This document shows, in pieces, positions 17,612 to 25,187 of a stretch of DNA of 64,000 nucleotides (position 1 is its first letter; the number at the start of each line of letters is the position of its first letter). A model generated the notes under the pieces. That model was not told the origin of the DNA and did not search any database. It was given only the letters and a program-made list of their open reading frames with translations. The stretch is taken from assembly GCA_016700055.1 (NCBI GenBank), contig CP064997.1, positions 2,542,001 to 2,606,000 of the forward strand, read 5' to 3'. The stretch comes from Actinomycetota bacterium. GTDB taxonomy: Bacteria; Actinomycetota; Acidimicrobiia; Acidimicrobiales; Ilumatobacteraceae. The translations under genes and the position numbers were made by a program.

Positions 17612-18613
17612 ATGACTCCGGTGGAGGCCTTGGAGCGGGTGCTGCACTGCCTCGACCGCGCCCACACCGGGGGGTTCAAGACCAAGGCGTTCGCCCGTGC
17701 CCTCGACGTGGTGCGGGCAATGCCCGACGAGGAGCTGGTCGAGCGTGCGGAGAACGGCACGCTCACCCGCGTAGACGGCATCGGCGACGCGACGGCGGCA
17801 ATCGTCTCGGATGCGCTGCGCGGTGAGATACCCCCTTACCTAGAGAAGCTGGAGCGCACGACGCAGATCACCATCAGCCCAGAGGCCGCGCCGTACCGAG
17901 CGGCGCTGCGCGGCGACGTGCACCTGCACAGCACCTGGAGTGACGGCGGGGCGAGCATGCGGCGCATGGCCGAGACCGCGCGAGCCCTCGGCCACGAGTA
18001 CATCGTGCTGACCGACCACTCGGCTCGCCTGACGATCGCCCACGGCCTCGACCGCGGGCGTCTCCTCGCCCAGCTCGACGAGCTCGCCGAGCTGAACCGT
18101 GAGCTGTCACCGTTTCGCGTGCTCACCGGGATGGAGGTCGACATCTTGGAGGACGGCTCGCTCGACCTGGACGACGACCTGCTGGCCGCGCTCGACTTCG
18201 TCGTCGCGAGCGTCCACTCCAAGCTGCGGATGGAAGCCAAGGCGATGACCAGACGGATGGTCGCGGCGGCGTCGTCGCCGCACGTCGACGCGCTTGGACA
18301 CTGCACCGGCCGGCTCATCGGCAAGCGCCCGCAGAGCAGCTTCGACGCCGACGCGGTCTTCGCGGCTTGCGCGGCGAACCGCACAGCGGTGGAGATCAAC
18401 AGCCGTCCGGAGCGCCTCGACCCTCCCCGCGAGCTGCTCGACCTGGCGTTGACGCACGACTGCTACCTGACCATCGCCTCCGACGCGCACGCCACCGGCC
18501 AGCTCGAGTGGCAGCCCCACGGCTGCGAGCGCGCCGCCGAAAGGGGCGTGCCGATCGAGGCGATCGTCAACACCTGGAGCGCCGAGGCGCTGCTCGACTG
18601 GGCGGGATCGTGA
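17612..18613 (+). CDS. PHP-domain phosphoesterase with N-terminal HhH (PolX C-terminal-like)
   Basis: A 333-residue protein. The N-terminal 85 residues contain a helix-hairpin-helix (RVDGIGDATAAIVSDAL) as in family X DNA polymerases. The PHP domain follows, with metal-ligand motifs DVHLHSTWSDG, VLTDHSARL, GMEVDIL, VASVHSKL, GHCTGRL, and IASDAHATG at the end. The polymerase palm is absent. It is therefore a stand-alone PHP phosphoesterase, possibly with DNA 3'-end processing activity (inference from PolX). The next gene's GTG overlaps its stop. Confidence 0.85.
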   Translation: MTPVEALERVLHCLDRAHTGGFKTKAFARALDVVRAMPDEELVERAENGTLTRVDGIGDATAAIVSDALRGEIPPYLEKLERTTQITISPEAAPYRAALRGDVHLHSTWSDGGASMRRMAETARALGHEYIVLTDHSARLTIAHGLDRGRLLAQLDELAELNRELSPFRVLTGMEVDILEDGSLDLDDDLLAALDFVVASVHSKLRMEAKAMTRRMVAAASSPHVDALGHCTGRLIGKRPQSSFDADAVFAACAANRTAVEINSRPERLDPPRELLDLALTHDCYLTIASDAHATGQLEWQPHGCERAAERGVPIEAIVNTWSAEALLDWAGS

Positions 18614-19389
18614 TCGCGCAGACGACCGACGACCTCGTCGTCGCGCAGCTGCTGCCCACCTGGGCGGACGTGCTGGCGATCTCGCTCGGTGCGATCTCCG
18701 GCTCGATCGTGGCCCGCCGCTGGGGCGCCGACATCTTGGGCATCCTGCTGATCGCGATCGTGAGCGGCCTCGGCGGCGGCATCCTGCGCGACGTCCTGCT
18801 GAACCGACGCCCCGTTGCACTCACCAACGAGGTGCTCATCCCGGCGGCGCTGATCGCGTCGATGGTCGGGTTCTTCTTCGCCGACCTCACCGCGCGTCTG
18901 CACCGGCGCCTCGACGTGGTGATCGTGGTCGTCAACGCGTTGTTCCTCGGCGTCTACGCGATCATCGGCACCGAGAAGTCGCTGCTCGTCGGTCTGCCGA
19001 CCAGCTCTTGCGTGTTCGTCGGCGTGCTCGCCGGCGTCGGCGGCGGCCTGACACGCGACATCATGCTGAACAAGGAGCCCGCGGTGCTCCAGCCCGGAGC
19101 GCTGAACGCGGCGGCCGCCCTCGTCGGCTGCATTGCGTATGCCGTGCTCGTTCGCTACACCGATCTCGGACCCTGGCTCGGGCCGGTCTGCGTGATGTTG
19201 ATCGTCGCGCTTCGCCTGGCATCGGTGTACTTCGGCTGGCGGACGCCGACGCCACGCGACCTCGTCACCGAGAGCCACACCATGCGCGTCGTCGCCGAGC
19301 GGATCGGGCTCGACCACATCCTCCTCGAGATCGACCCGCAGCCCGCCCAGCCGGCCGACCCCGAGACGGACGCCCCGCCGGAGCCCTGA
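18610..19389 (+). CDS. TRIC-type/UPF0126 membrane protein
   Basis: A 259-residue integral membrane protein made of two repeats of the UPF0126 (prokaryotic TRIC cation channel) domain. Each contains the signature glycine-arginine-aspartate loop: VSGLGGGILRDVLLNRRP in the first, GVGGGLTRDIMLNKEP in the second. About seven membrane segments are visible, then a soluble acidic/Pro C-tail. TRIC proteins are trimeric monovalent cation channels. The GTG start overlaps the stop of the PHP gene (GTGA). Confidence 0.88.
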   Translation: MIAQTTDDLVVAQLLPTWADVLAISLGAISGSIVARRWGADILGILLIAIVSGLGGGILRDVLLNRRPVALTNEVLIPAALIASMVGFFFADLTARLHRRLDVVIVVVNALFLGVYAIIGTEKSLLVGLPTSSCVFVGVLAGVGGGLTRDIMLNKEPAVLQPGALNAAAALVGCIAYAVLVRYTDLGPWLGPVCVMLIVALRLASVYFGWRTPTPRDLVTESHTMRVVAERIGLDHILLEIDPQPAQPADPETDAPPEP

Positions 19390-19433
19390 GTCGCTGGGGG
19401 ATGGCGCACCGCCACCGGTAGGCTCGTACCCCT

Positions 19434-19520
19434 ATGTCCAAGAAGACCAAGAAGCGCAAGGCGCGCATGCGTCGGTCGAAGGCGAACCACGGCAAGCGTC
19501 CCAACATGGGCCGCGGCTGA
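19434..19520 (+). CDS. 50S ribosomal protein bL37
   Basis: A 28-residue, extremely basic peptide beginning MSKKTKKRKARMRRSKANHG and ending KRPNMGRG. The SKANHGKRPN core is the same as in the bL37 protein found in mycobacterial ribosome structures, as I recall it, and 13 of 28 residues are Lys or Arg. It is a structural protein of the large subunit restricted to actinobacteria. It is so short that automatic annotation often misses it. It lies between the TRIC gene and the prolyl oligopeptidase; a TAGGCT element is nine bases upstream of the ATG, as at infA. Confidence 0.88.
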   Translation: MSKKTKKRKARMRRSKANHGKRPNMGRG

Positions 19521-19537
19521 CCAACCGCCTTCCGACG

Positions 19538-21586
19538 ATGATCCCCGAGCCGCCTCTGTCACGGCGTGAGGCGGTGGCCGACACGCACCACGGTGTCGAG
19601 GTTCCCGACCCCTACCGCTGGCTCGAAGCAGGCGATGCCCCCGAGGTCGCCGCCTGGGTGGCCCAACAGAACGACCGCACCCGCCAGGCGCTCGATGCCC
19701 GTCCCGACAGGGCGACGTGGCACGAGCGCCTCGTCGCGTTGATGGGTCTGCCCGTGGTGCTTGCGGCGGCGGTGCGCGGCGACCGGCTGTTCGTGCTGGA
19801 GCGCTTCGAGGGTGCCGACCAAGCCGTGCTCGTGCTGCGCAGCGCCTCCGACGCCGGCGTGGCGCCACGGGTGCTGGTCGACCCTGCCGCGGCGACGGGC
19901 GATTCGTCGGTCGCGATCGACTGGTTCCACCCGTCCACCGACGGTTCGTTGCTCGCTTACGGGACGAGCCACGGCGGCGACGAGCTGAGCGTGCTTCACG
20001 TGCTCGCCGTCGACACAGGTGAGCAGCTTCGCGACGTCATCCCCGAGACCCGCGCATGCAGCATCGCCTGGCTGCCCGACGACACCGGGTTCTGGTACAC
20101 CCGCTATCCCGAGGGCGACGAGTACAACCGTCAGGTCTGGTTCCATCGCCTCGGCGACGACTGGCACGACGACGCGCTTGCCTGGAGCGAGCCCTCCAAC
20201 CCGCAGGCGTGGCCCAACGTGTACGTCTCGCCCGACGGCCGCTACGTGCTGGTCGAGGTGATGCTCGGCTGGGGCCACATCGATGCGCACGTGCTCGATC
20301 GCGACAGCGGCGAGTGGCGAGAGGTGGTCACCGGCCACGAGGCGGTGTCGGTGTTCGTGTTCGCGGAGGCTGGTCTCGTGGGGGTGACCACCGTCGACGC
20401 CCCGCGCGGCCGGGTGGTGTCGGTGCATCCTTCGGCGCCAGGGATCGAGCACTGGGTGACCATCCGTCCCGAGGGCCCGGCGGTGCTCGGGCGGCCGGTG
20501 GCGTGCGGCGACGAGGTGCTCGTGCCGGCGAGCGAGCACGCCGTCGACCGCGTGCTGCGCATCGGGCCCGGCGGCGAGGAGCGCGAAGGGCTCGACGGGC
20601 TCGGCATGGTCAGCGTCGTCGGCCTCAGCGCCGACCGCGACACCGCGGTCGGGTTCGTGGCCACGGCCGGGTTCACCTCGCCGAGCGCGCTGTGGCGCTG
20701 GGCGGCGACTTCCGGACTAGAGCGCTGGTGCCCGGCCGCACCCGACGCGGGCGCGGTGCCCGGGCTGGTCGTGCGCCAGGAGCGCTACGCGTCGGCGGAC
20801 GGCACCGACGTCGGCATGTTCGTGGTGCACCGGGCCGACGTCACGCCCGCTGCGTCGACGCCCGCGCTGCTCAGCGGCTACGGAGGGTTCGCGATCACCG
20901 AGTCGCCGGCGTGGTCGCCGCTCGCCGCGGCGTGGTGCGCCGCCGGTGGCGTCTACGCCCTCGCCGGGCTGCGCGGCGGGGCCGAAGAGGGCGAGGCGTG
21001 GCACCTGGCCGGCCGCCGTGGCGAGAAGCAGAACGTCTTCGACGACTTCGCCGCCGCTGGTGACTGGCTGGTGGCGACGGGCCACACCTCGCGCGAGCTG
21101 CTGGCCGTGCACGGCGGCTCCAATGGCGGGCTGCTGATGGGCGCGACGTTGACCCAACGGCCCGACCTCGCCCGCGCGGTGTGGTGCGCGGTGCCGCTGC
21201 TCGACATGGTCCGCTTTCCCGAGTTCTTGATCGCCCGCCTGTGGACCGACGAGTACGGCGACCCCGCCGTGGCCGACGAGTTCGCCTGGTTGTTCGCCTA
21301 CTCGCCGTACCACCGCGTGGTAGAGGGCACGCGGTACCCGGCGGTGCTGCTGACCACGGCCGAGGGCGACACGCGGGTCGACCCGCTGCACGCCCGCAAG
21401 ATGGCCGCGATGCTGCAGTGGGCGGCGGCCGATCAGGACGAGCGGCCGGTCTTGCTGCACCAGGAGGGTCGCGCCGGCCACGGGGTGGGCAAGCCGGCCA
21501 GCAAGCGCGCCGACGAGTATGCAGACGTGCTCACGTTCCTCACCTGGCAGCTCGGGCTCGACCTGACCGGCGGAGGCTTCCGGTGA
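19538..21586 (+). CDS. prolyl oligopeptidase family protein (S9A)
   Basis: A 682-residue prolyl oligopeptidase. The N-terminal signature is VPDPYRWLEAGDAPEVAAWV, followed by a seven-bladed propeller (about residues 75-400) and an alpha/beta hydrolase domain. Catalytic residues are Ser528 (GGSNGG), Asp611 (EGDTRVDPLHA) and His648 (RAGHGVGKP). It cleaves short peptides after proline. There is no signal peptide, so it is cytoplasmic. The stop overlaps the GTG of the next gene. Confidence 0.93.
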   Translation: MIPEPPLSRREAVADTHHGVEVPDPYRWLEAGDAPEVAAWVAQQNDRTRQALDARPDRATWHERLVALMGLPVVLAAAVRGDRLFVLERFEGADQAVLVLRSASDAGVAPRVLVDPAAATGDSSVAIDWFHPSTDGSLLAYGTSHGGDELSVLHVLAVDTGEQLRDVIPETRACSIAWLPDDTGFWYTRYPEGDEYNRQVWFHRLGDDWHDDALAWSEPSNPQAWPNVYVSPDGRYVLVEVMLGWGHIDAHVLDRDSGEWREVVTGHEAVSVFVFAEAGLVGVTTVDAPRGRVVSVHPSAPGIEHWVTIRPEGPAVLGRPVACGDEVLVPASEHAVDRVLRIGPGGEEREGLDGLGMVSVVGLSADRDTAVGFVATAGFTSPSALWRWAATSGLERWCPAAPDAGAVPGLVVRQERYASADGTDVGMFVVHRADVTPAASTPALLSGYGGFAITESPAWSPLAAAWCAAGGVYALAGLRGGAEEGEAWHLAGRRGEKQNVFDDFAAAGDWLVATGHTSRELLAVHGGSNGGLLMGATLTQRPDLARAVWCAVPLLDMVRFPEFLIARLWTDEYGDPAVADEFAWLFAYSPYHRVVEGTRYPAVLLTTAEGDTRVDPLHARKMAAMLQWAAADQDERPVLLHQEGRAGHGVGKPASKRADEYADVLTFLTWQLGLDLTGGGFR

Positions 21587-22233
21587 CCCGCCTCGTGGAG
21601 CTCGAGGTGTCCGCCGTTGTCGACGCCTGGCGAACCGCCGGCCTCGACGTATCGGACGACGGTGTCGCCTCCGTTGGCGGCGTCCGGCTGCGCTTCGTGG
21701 AGCCCGCTCCGCACGCGCTCGGGTTGCGTGGCTGGGTACTCGACGGCGATCCACCGGGCGAGAACACGTCGATCGACGGGATTCCGACCGTCGTCACGGC
21801 CGAGAGTGCGGGGGGCGGCGACGGCGCGCCCTGCGGGCGGCTGCGGGCGCTCGGCATCGACCACGTCGTCGTCACAACGCCTTCGCTCGACCGCACCTGC
21901 GCGGCGATCGAGGCGGCCACGGGTGAGCCGCTGAAGCGTGCGCGCGAAGCCGGCGGCGGGATGCGTCAGGGGTTCCACCGCTTCGGTCCCGTGGTGATCG
22001 AGGTGCTCGAGCGTCCCGACATCGAGCCTGCCGCTGCCGCCGAGCTGTGGGGCTTCGTGCTGAACGTCGAAGACCTTCATGACGCGGCGTCGTGGCTCGG
22101 ACCCGACGTGCTGTCGCCGCCGAAGGCTGCGGTGCAGCCCGGTCGCTACATCTCCTCGTTCCGCCCCGCGGCCGCGCTCGGTCTGCCGGTGGCGCTGATG
22201 ACGCCCGACCCGCGCCAACACCGCGGGGCCTGA
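21583..22233 (+). CDS. VOC/glyoxalase-like protein
   Basis: A 216-residue protein translated from a GTG that overlaps the oligopeptidase stop. The middle has a vicinal-oxygen-chelate-like pattern, LGIDHVVVTTPSLDRTCAAI, followed by FHRFGPVVIEVLERP and a C-terminal RPAAALGLPVALMTP. The His and Glu are compatible with metal ligands, but the second half-site is unclear. The substrate is unknown. Translational coupling to the peptidase is the main context clue. Confidence 0.65.
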   Translation: MTRLVELEVSAVVDAWRTAGLDVSDDGVASVGGVRLRFVEPAPHALGLRGWVLDGDPPGENTSIDGIPTVVTAESAGGGDGAPCGRLRALGIDHVVVTTPSLDRTCAAIEAATGEPLKRAREAGGGMRQGFHRFGPVVIEVLERPDIEPAAAAELWGFVLNVEDLHDAASWLGPDVLSPPKAAVQPGRYISSFRPAAALGLPVALMTPDPRQHRGA

Positions 22234-22240
22234 GGCGCTG

Positions 22241-23206
22241 CTACCAGCCGTCGGCTTCGGCGCGCTGTTGCAGGTGGGCGAGGCCGGGCTCGCACTCCTT
22301 GGCCAGCGGACACCACATGCAGTGCGCGCCGGGGGACCGGTGGGGCTCGTCGCCGCCGAAGCGCACGGCGACCATCCGCTCTACGGCGTCGACGGTGCGC
22401 CGCAGTGCCGAGCGCAGCACTCCTTCGCCGACGTCCTCGGCGTGGGCCTTGGCCGCGTCGAGGTAGTAGCTCGCCGTCTTACGGGGCGCGACGCCGAGGG
22501 TCAGCGTCTCGAGCAGCGCGTAGAAGCGCAGGTCTTCGCGGTGAGAGTCGGCCGGGTAGCCGGTCTTCAGGTCGATGATCACCCGCTCGCCGGGCCTGCC
22601 GAGGGTGAGATCGGACTTGCTCACCAGGCGAACCCGGCCACTCGGGTGATCGAGATACGTTCGGCTCTCCGCTCGCGGGAGCCAGGTGGACTTGATCGGC
22701 GGGAAGCAGTCCTGGAACTGGGTGACGCGGTTGACGGCGCGGTTGCGCAGGTCGGCGCGGTCGTACTCGGTGATCCCCTGGAGGTAGCGGGACACGGGCG
22801 CGCGGTCGTCGTCGGCGATGCGGGCGAGCGTCTCGTCGACGAGGTCGCCCGGCACGGGCTGTCCCCGCCAGGAGACCATCAGCTCGATCGCCCGATGAGC
22901 GACGACGCCGGCGGCCGTCGCCGGGGACCACTCGAAGTCGCCGTCACCGGCCAAGTGGTGGGCCTCGCATTGGTGGATGGTCTTCAGCGGATGCTTGCTG
23001 ACGACGAGCAGCTGGCCCTCGGGGATGTCGGTGGCGATCTCCGTCAGCGCCGCCTCCAGCTCTTCGCGCAGCGCCTCCGCGAGACCGTCCGGCAGCGCCG
23101 CGCGGGCGGCATCCTTGCCCAGCAGAGCGATCACCGATTGCTGGGCGGGGTTCAGCTCCACGCCGCCGATGGTAGGGCTGGGCGTGTAACACCCCGGTGT
23201 CATCAT
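22241..23206 (-). CDS. PD-(D/E)XK nuclease superfamily protein (RecB/Cas4-like)
   Basis: A 321-residue protein with a RecB-family nuclease core: a His in AAGVVAHRAIELMVS, Asp in VSKSDLTLG, the VIIDLKTGY motif (D-x-K) and a following YALLETLTLG helix. Cysteines in HQCEAHHL and in HCMWCPLAKEC resemble the Fe-S cluster seen in AddB/Cas4-type nucleases, so an iron-sulfur nuclease is plausible. It is divergent from a small unknown gene. No helicase partner is adjacent. Confidence 0.78.
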   Translation of the reverse strand: MMTPGCYTPSPTIGGVELNPAQQSVIALLGKDAARAALPDGLAEALREELEAALTEIATDIPEGQLLVVSKHPLKTIHQCEAHHLAGDGDFEWSPATAAGVVAHRAIELMVSWRGQPVPGDLVDETLARIADDDRAPVSRYLQGITEYDRADLRNRAVNRVTQFQDCFPPIKSTWLPRAESRTYLDHPSGRVRLVSKSDLTLGRPGERVIIDLKTGYPADSHREDLRFYALLETLTLGVAPRKTASYYLDAAKAHAEDVGEGVLRSALRRTVDAVERMVAVRFGGDEPHRSPGAHCMWCPLAKECEPGLAHLQQRAEADGW

Positions 23207-23215
23207 CGAAGGTGC

Positions 23216-23539
23216 ATGGAGCCAACGACCGTCCTATTCGCCGAAGCCGCCCGAGTCCTCGCCCACGAGGCTCGCCGGCTGGGCCTGGTGGCACCCGGTT
23301 ACCGGTGCCCACCCCGGCTCGTCGGGGTCGACCGCTCGCTGCGCAGGTACGAACGCGGGGGCGTCGTCGCGGTGCGCTTCCGGGGCAGGCCGTGGGTGGC
23401 CGTGCTCGCCGACATGATCGAGGGTGTCATCGCCGTCAACCGGCTGAGCCCTCCCCAAGCCGACAGGGTACGCACCGAGCTTTGGGAGGCGCTCGGTGCC
23501 GAGGCCCCCACCCAACACGCCCCCACCCGCGTTGCCTGA
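23216..23539 (+). CDS. hypothetical protein, 107 aa
   Basis: A 107-residue basic protein starting MEPTTVLFAEAARVLAHEAR. It reads like a real globular protein, with RLVGVDRSLRRYERGGVVAV, RFRGRPWVAVLADMIEGVIA and a C-terminal helix, and the codon use matches neighbours. I do not recognise the family. It is divergent from the RecB-like nuclease (10 bases apart) and ends just before tRNA-Leu. Confidence 0.65.
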   Translation: MEPTTVLFAEAARVLAHEARRLGLVAPGYRCPPRLVGVDRSLRRYERGGVVAVRFRGRPWVAVLADMIEGVIAVNRLSPPQADRVRTELWEALGAEAPTQHAPTRVA

Positions 23540-23559
23540 TCGGCGCTTTGGCCGCGCCG

Positions 23560-23565
23560 TAGGCT
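23560..23565 (+). promoter_or_regulatory. putative -10 (TAGGCT) of tRNA-Leu
   Basis: TAGGCT lies ten bases before the mature 5' end of tRNA-Leu. The same hexamer occurs before infA and before the bL37 gene, which supports a -10 role for housekeeping genes here. No clear -35 is visible. Confidence 0.4.
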
Positions 23566-23575
23566 TCGGCGGCCG

Positions 23576-23661
23576 GCCCGGGTGGCGGAATTGGCAGACG
23601 CAGGGGGCTTAAACCCCCCTTCCACGCAAGTGGAGTGCGGGTTCGATCCCCGCCCCGGGCA
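23576..23661 (+). tRNA. tRNA-Leu (anticodon UAA)
   Basis: An 86-base class II tRNA. The acceptor stem GCCCGGG pairs with CCCGGGC (23654-23660), the discriminator is A, and the D-loop is GCGGAATTGGCAGACGC. The anticodon arm GGGGG-CTTAAAC-CCCCC gives UAA, followed by a long variable arm and the T-loop GGGTTCGATCCCC. CCA is not fully encoded (ACC then GAC). The accessory gene fragments start directly downstream. Confidence 0.95.
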
Positions 23662-23776
23662 CCGACGGTGAGCTGGTGGTGTGTGATCTCGGCCGGCTGG
23701 AGACCGGCTCCGACCTTTGGTCGATGTGCACGAAGGGTGCACAGAGTTTGTGCGGGGATTGCGTGCGACTCGGCCC

Positions 23777-23795
23777 CGACATGTGTTCATGCCTC
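23777..23795. repeat. 19-bp direct repeat, copy A
   Basis: CGACATGTGTTCATGCCTC, identical to 24538-24556. The similarity extends through GCGTCAC-GG-AA--CTCGG-CC-CCGC downstream, with a gap of about 11 bases. It lies between tRNA-Leu and the HIT fragment and may mark the end of a decayed mobile element. Confidence 0.8.
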
Positions 23796-23914
23796 CTCGC
23801 GTCACCGGGAATCTCGGGCCGCCGCGCGACGGACGGTCGCCTTTGGTTGTGACCGAACGTCCCCAGGACCACCGAACCGACTCCTACCGCCGCCTCGGCG
23901 ACCAGAACGTGGGG

Positions 23915-24080
23915 TCAAGAGAGGCGAGTTCCGATTCGGACGATCTCATCCAGGTCGCCGGGCGCCGGATCCCACGGCAGACGTATGGATCGGTCCGTGG
24001 CGGGCTGGTTCTTGAACCGGGGGATGACGTGAACGTGGAAGTGCAGGCGGTGGCCGGGACGCATCGCGATATCATGATGT
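23915..24080 (-). pseudogene. HIT-family protein C-terminal fragment
   Basis: The minus-strand frame ending at 23915 encodes DIAMRPGHRLHFHVHVIPRF, containing the histidine triad (H-F-H-V-H), then a typical C-terminal tail with DLDEIVRIGTRL. The N-terminal half of a HIT protein (nucleotide hydrolase/transferase) is missing. Upstream the frame runs into the start of the RHH antitoxin gene on the other strand. This is a truncated relic, probably cut when the toxin-antitoxin cassette inserted. Confidence 0.75.
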
Positions 24081-24081
24081 C

Positions 24082-24291
24082 GTGACGAAGCAGACAACGG
24101 TTCGACTGCCTGACGACCTCGCAGCCGACGCAGAGGCCGTGGCGCGAGTCCGCGGCGACAGCGTCAACCAACTGATCATCGACTCGCTCGCCGCCGAGAT
24201 CGAACGAGTCCGCGCTGACGACGACTTCACCGCACGTGCCAAGCAGCTGCTCGAACGCGACCGCGAGATCCTCGACCGCCTGGCGAAGTGA
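24082..24291 (+). CDS. RHH antitoxin (Phd/Arc-like partner of Doc)
   Basis: A 69-residue ribbon-helix-helix protein, MTKQTTVRLPDDLAADAEAV, with a helical, Arg/Asp-rich C-terminus (AKQLLERDREILDRLAK). It is the antitoxin type that precedes Fic/Doc toxins in actinobacteria, and the next frame starts like Doc. It starts at a GTG. A TATCAT sequence (24070-24075) lies six bases upstream, suggesting a leaderless message. Its toxin is broken, so it is now an orphan. Confidence 0.8.
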   Translation: MTKQTTVRLPDDLAADAEAVARVRGDSVNQLIIDSLAAEIERVRADDDFTARAKQLLERDREILDRLAK

Positions 24292-24635
24292 CTCGGTACC
24301 TCAGTCTCGCCGAGTTCTGGTACCTCGCTGAACAAGTCACCGGCATCAACGCGGCAACGCTCATCAGGGCCAGCCGCTCACTTCCGCCCGATTTCGCCGA
24401 CGCCATCGAGGAAGCCGCCAAGCGTGACGGCACCACCGTGTCGGCGTGGATCGCCGCCACCGCCGCCCACCGGCTCCGTCTCGAGGCCAGCCGCCAGGGT
24501 GTCGCCGCATGGGAGCGCCAACACGGTGTGCTCACCGCGACATGTGTTCATGCCTCTGCAGGCCGTTTCGCGTCACAGGAAAGCTCGGACCACCGCTCAT
24601 TGCGATCCGGTTTCGTTGGATATAGCGTTCGCGCT
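24288..24635 (+). pseudogene. Doc toxin N-terminus fused to an antitoxin C-terminus (chimeric relic)
   Basis: The GTG overlaps the RHH antitoxin stop (GTGA). The first 30 residues, starting MTRYLSLAEFWYLAEQVTGI, are the start of a Fic/Doc AMP/phosphotransferase toxin, but the Fic active-site region is absent. From about residue 31 the frame changes identity to SLPPDFADAIEEAAKRDGTT and AWIAATAAHRLRLEASRQGV, the C-terminal half of a different RHH antitoxin. After AWERQHGVLT the sequence turns into repeat copy B. The frame then runs without a stop into the HigB-like fragment. It cannot encode an active Doc. Confidence 0.75.
24538..24556. repeat. 19-bp direct repeat, copy B
   Basis: Identical to 23777-23795. 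It lies exactly where the antitoxin-like coding sequence loses homology, so it coincides with a rearrangement junction. Confidence 0.8.
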
Positions 24636-24637
24636 AT
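24622..24637. promoter_or_regulatory. palindromic operator of the HigBA-like module
   Basis: ATAGCG-TTCG-CGCTAT is a perfect inverted repeat overlapping the ATG of the truncated toxin. It sits where the XRE antitoxin would be expected to bind to autorepress the operon. TATAGC within it could double as a -10. Confidence 0.55.
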
Positions 24638-24797
24638 GTCCTGGAGTGAAGTCGAAATGGAGCCCGAGGTCGTCGAATGGTTCGGTTCGCTCACCGAGGA
24701 GGAGCAAGTCGAATCCCAGGTGGACCGCCTGGGTCGAACGCGACAGGAGACGAGTGATGAGCACCCGAACAAAGTGGACCGCGATCAACCGACCTGA
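24636..24797 (+). pseudogene. truncated HigB/RelE-like toxin
   Basis: The 53-residue frame begins MSWSEVEMEPEVVEWFGSLT, the typical start of actinobacterial HigB/RelE-family mRNA interferases, which are usually about 110 residues. After about 25 residues the similarity stops, and the basic catalytic strand is missing. The 3' end overlaps the antitoxin gene by 41 bases. An internal deletion is the simplest explanation. A working toxin is unlikely. Confidence 0.7.
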
Positions 24798-25104
24798 CTC
24801 GGACCTGGCGCGGGCAGCGGCAGAGGACGAGGCGCGCATCTCCCAGTTCCGCAAGCTGGTATTCCGGCTGCGGACCGAAGCCGGCCTCACGCAGGCCGAA
24901 CTCGCCCGGCGCATGGGTACCACGCAGTCGGCGATCGCCCGCATCGAAGGGGGAGGCGCTCGGCCATCGTTGGACACCCTCGAGCGACTCGCCGCCGCTG
25001 TTGGCAAGGAACTCGTCGTCGGGGTCGGTGACAGCCTGAGCGAGAACCGCTCGATCGCCAAGCTCGTCCGCGACGGTCACGCCGTCGTCCGAGCCGCCAG
25101 CTGA
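24757..25104 (+). CDS. XRE-family antitoxin (HigA-like), orphan
   Basis: A 115-residue protein starting MSTRTKWTAINRPDSD, preceded by AGGAGACGAGTG. A full HTH_3 domain is present (LRTEAGLTQAELARRMGTTQ, SAIARIEGGGARPSLDTLER), followed by KELVVGVGDSL. It should bind the palindrome upstream of the truncated toxin gene. It is intact although its toxin is not, so it may persist as a regulator or an anti-toxin for a homologous module elsewhere. Confidence 0.88.
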   Translation: MSTRTKWTAINRPDSDLARAAAEDEARISQFRKLVFRLRTEAGLTQAELARRMGTTQSAIARIEGGGARPSLDTLERLAAAVGKELVVGVGDSLSENRSIAKLVRDGHAVVRAAS

Positions 25105-25151
25105 CAGGCCCGCTCAGCCAGCCCGGCGTCGCGCGTGATCCAGTTTGTCGG

Positions 25152-25187
25152 AACAGACTTGTACTGAATACAGTCCTGTTCTATAGT
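25152..25187 (+). promoter_or_regulatory. promoter and imperfect palindrome upstream of TetR
   Basis: AACAGACTTGTAC (25152-25164) and ATACAGTCCTGTT (25168-25180) form an imperfect dyad, a likely TetR operator. TTGTAC (25159-25164) and TATAGT (25182-25187), 17 bases apart, make a strong promoter inside it. This predicts transcription starting near 25195, downstream of the only upstream in-frame start, GTG 25188. Confidence 0.55.

Noticed and set aside
23717..24085. Plus-strand frame over the HIT fragment
   Set aside because: No recognisable domain; the minus strand shows the histidine triad.
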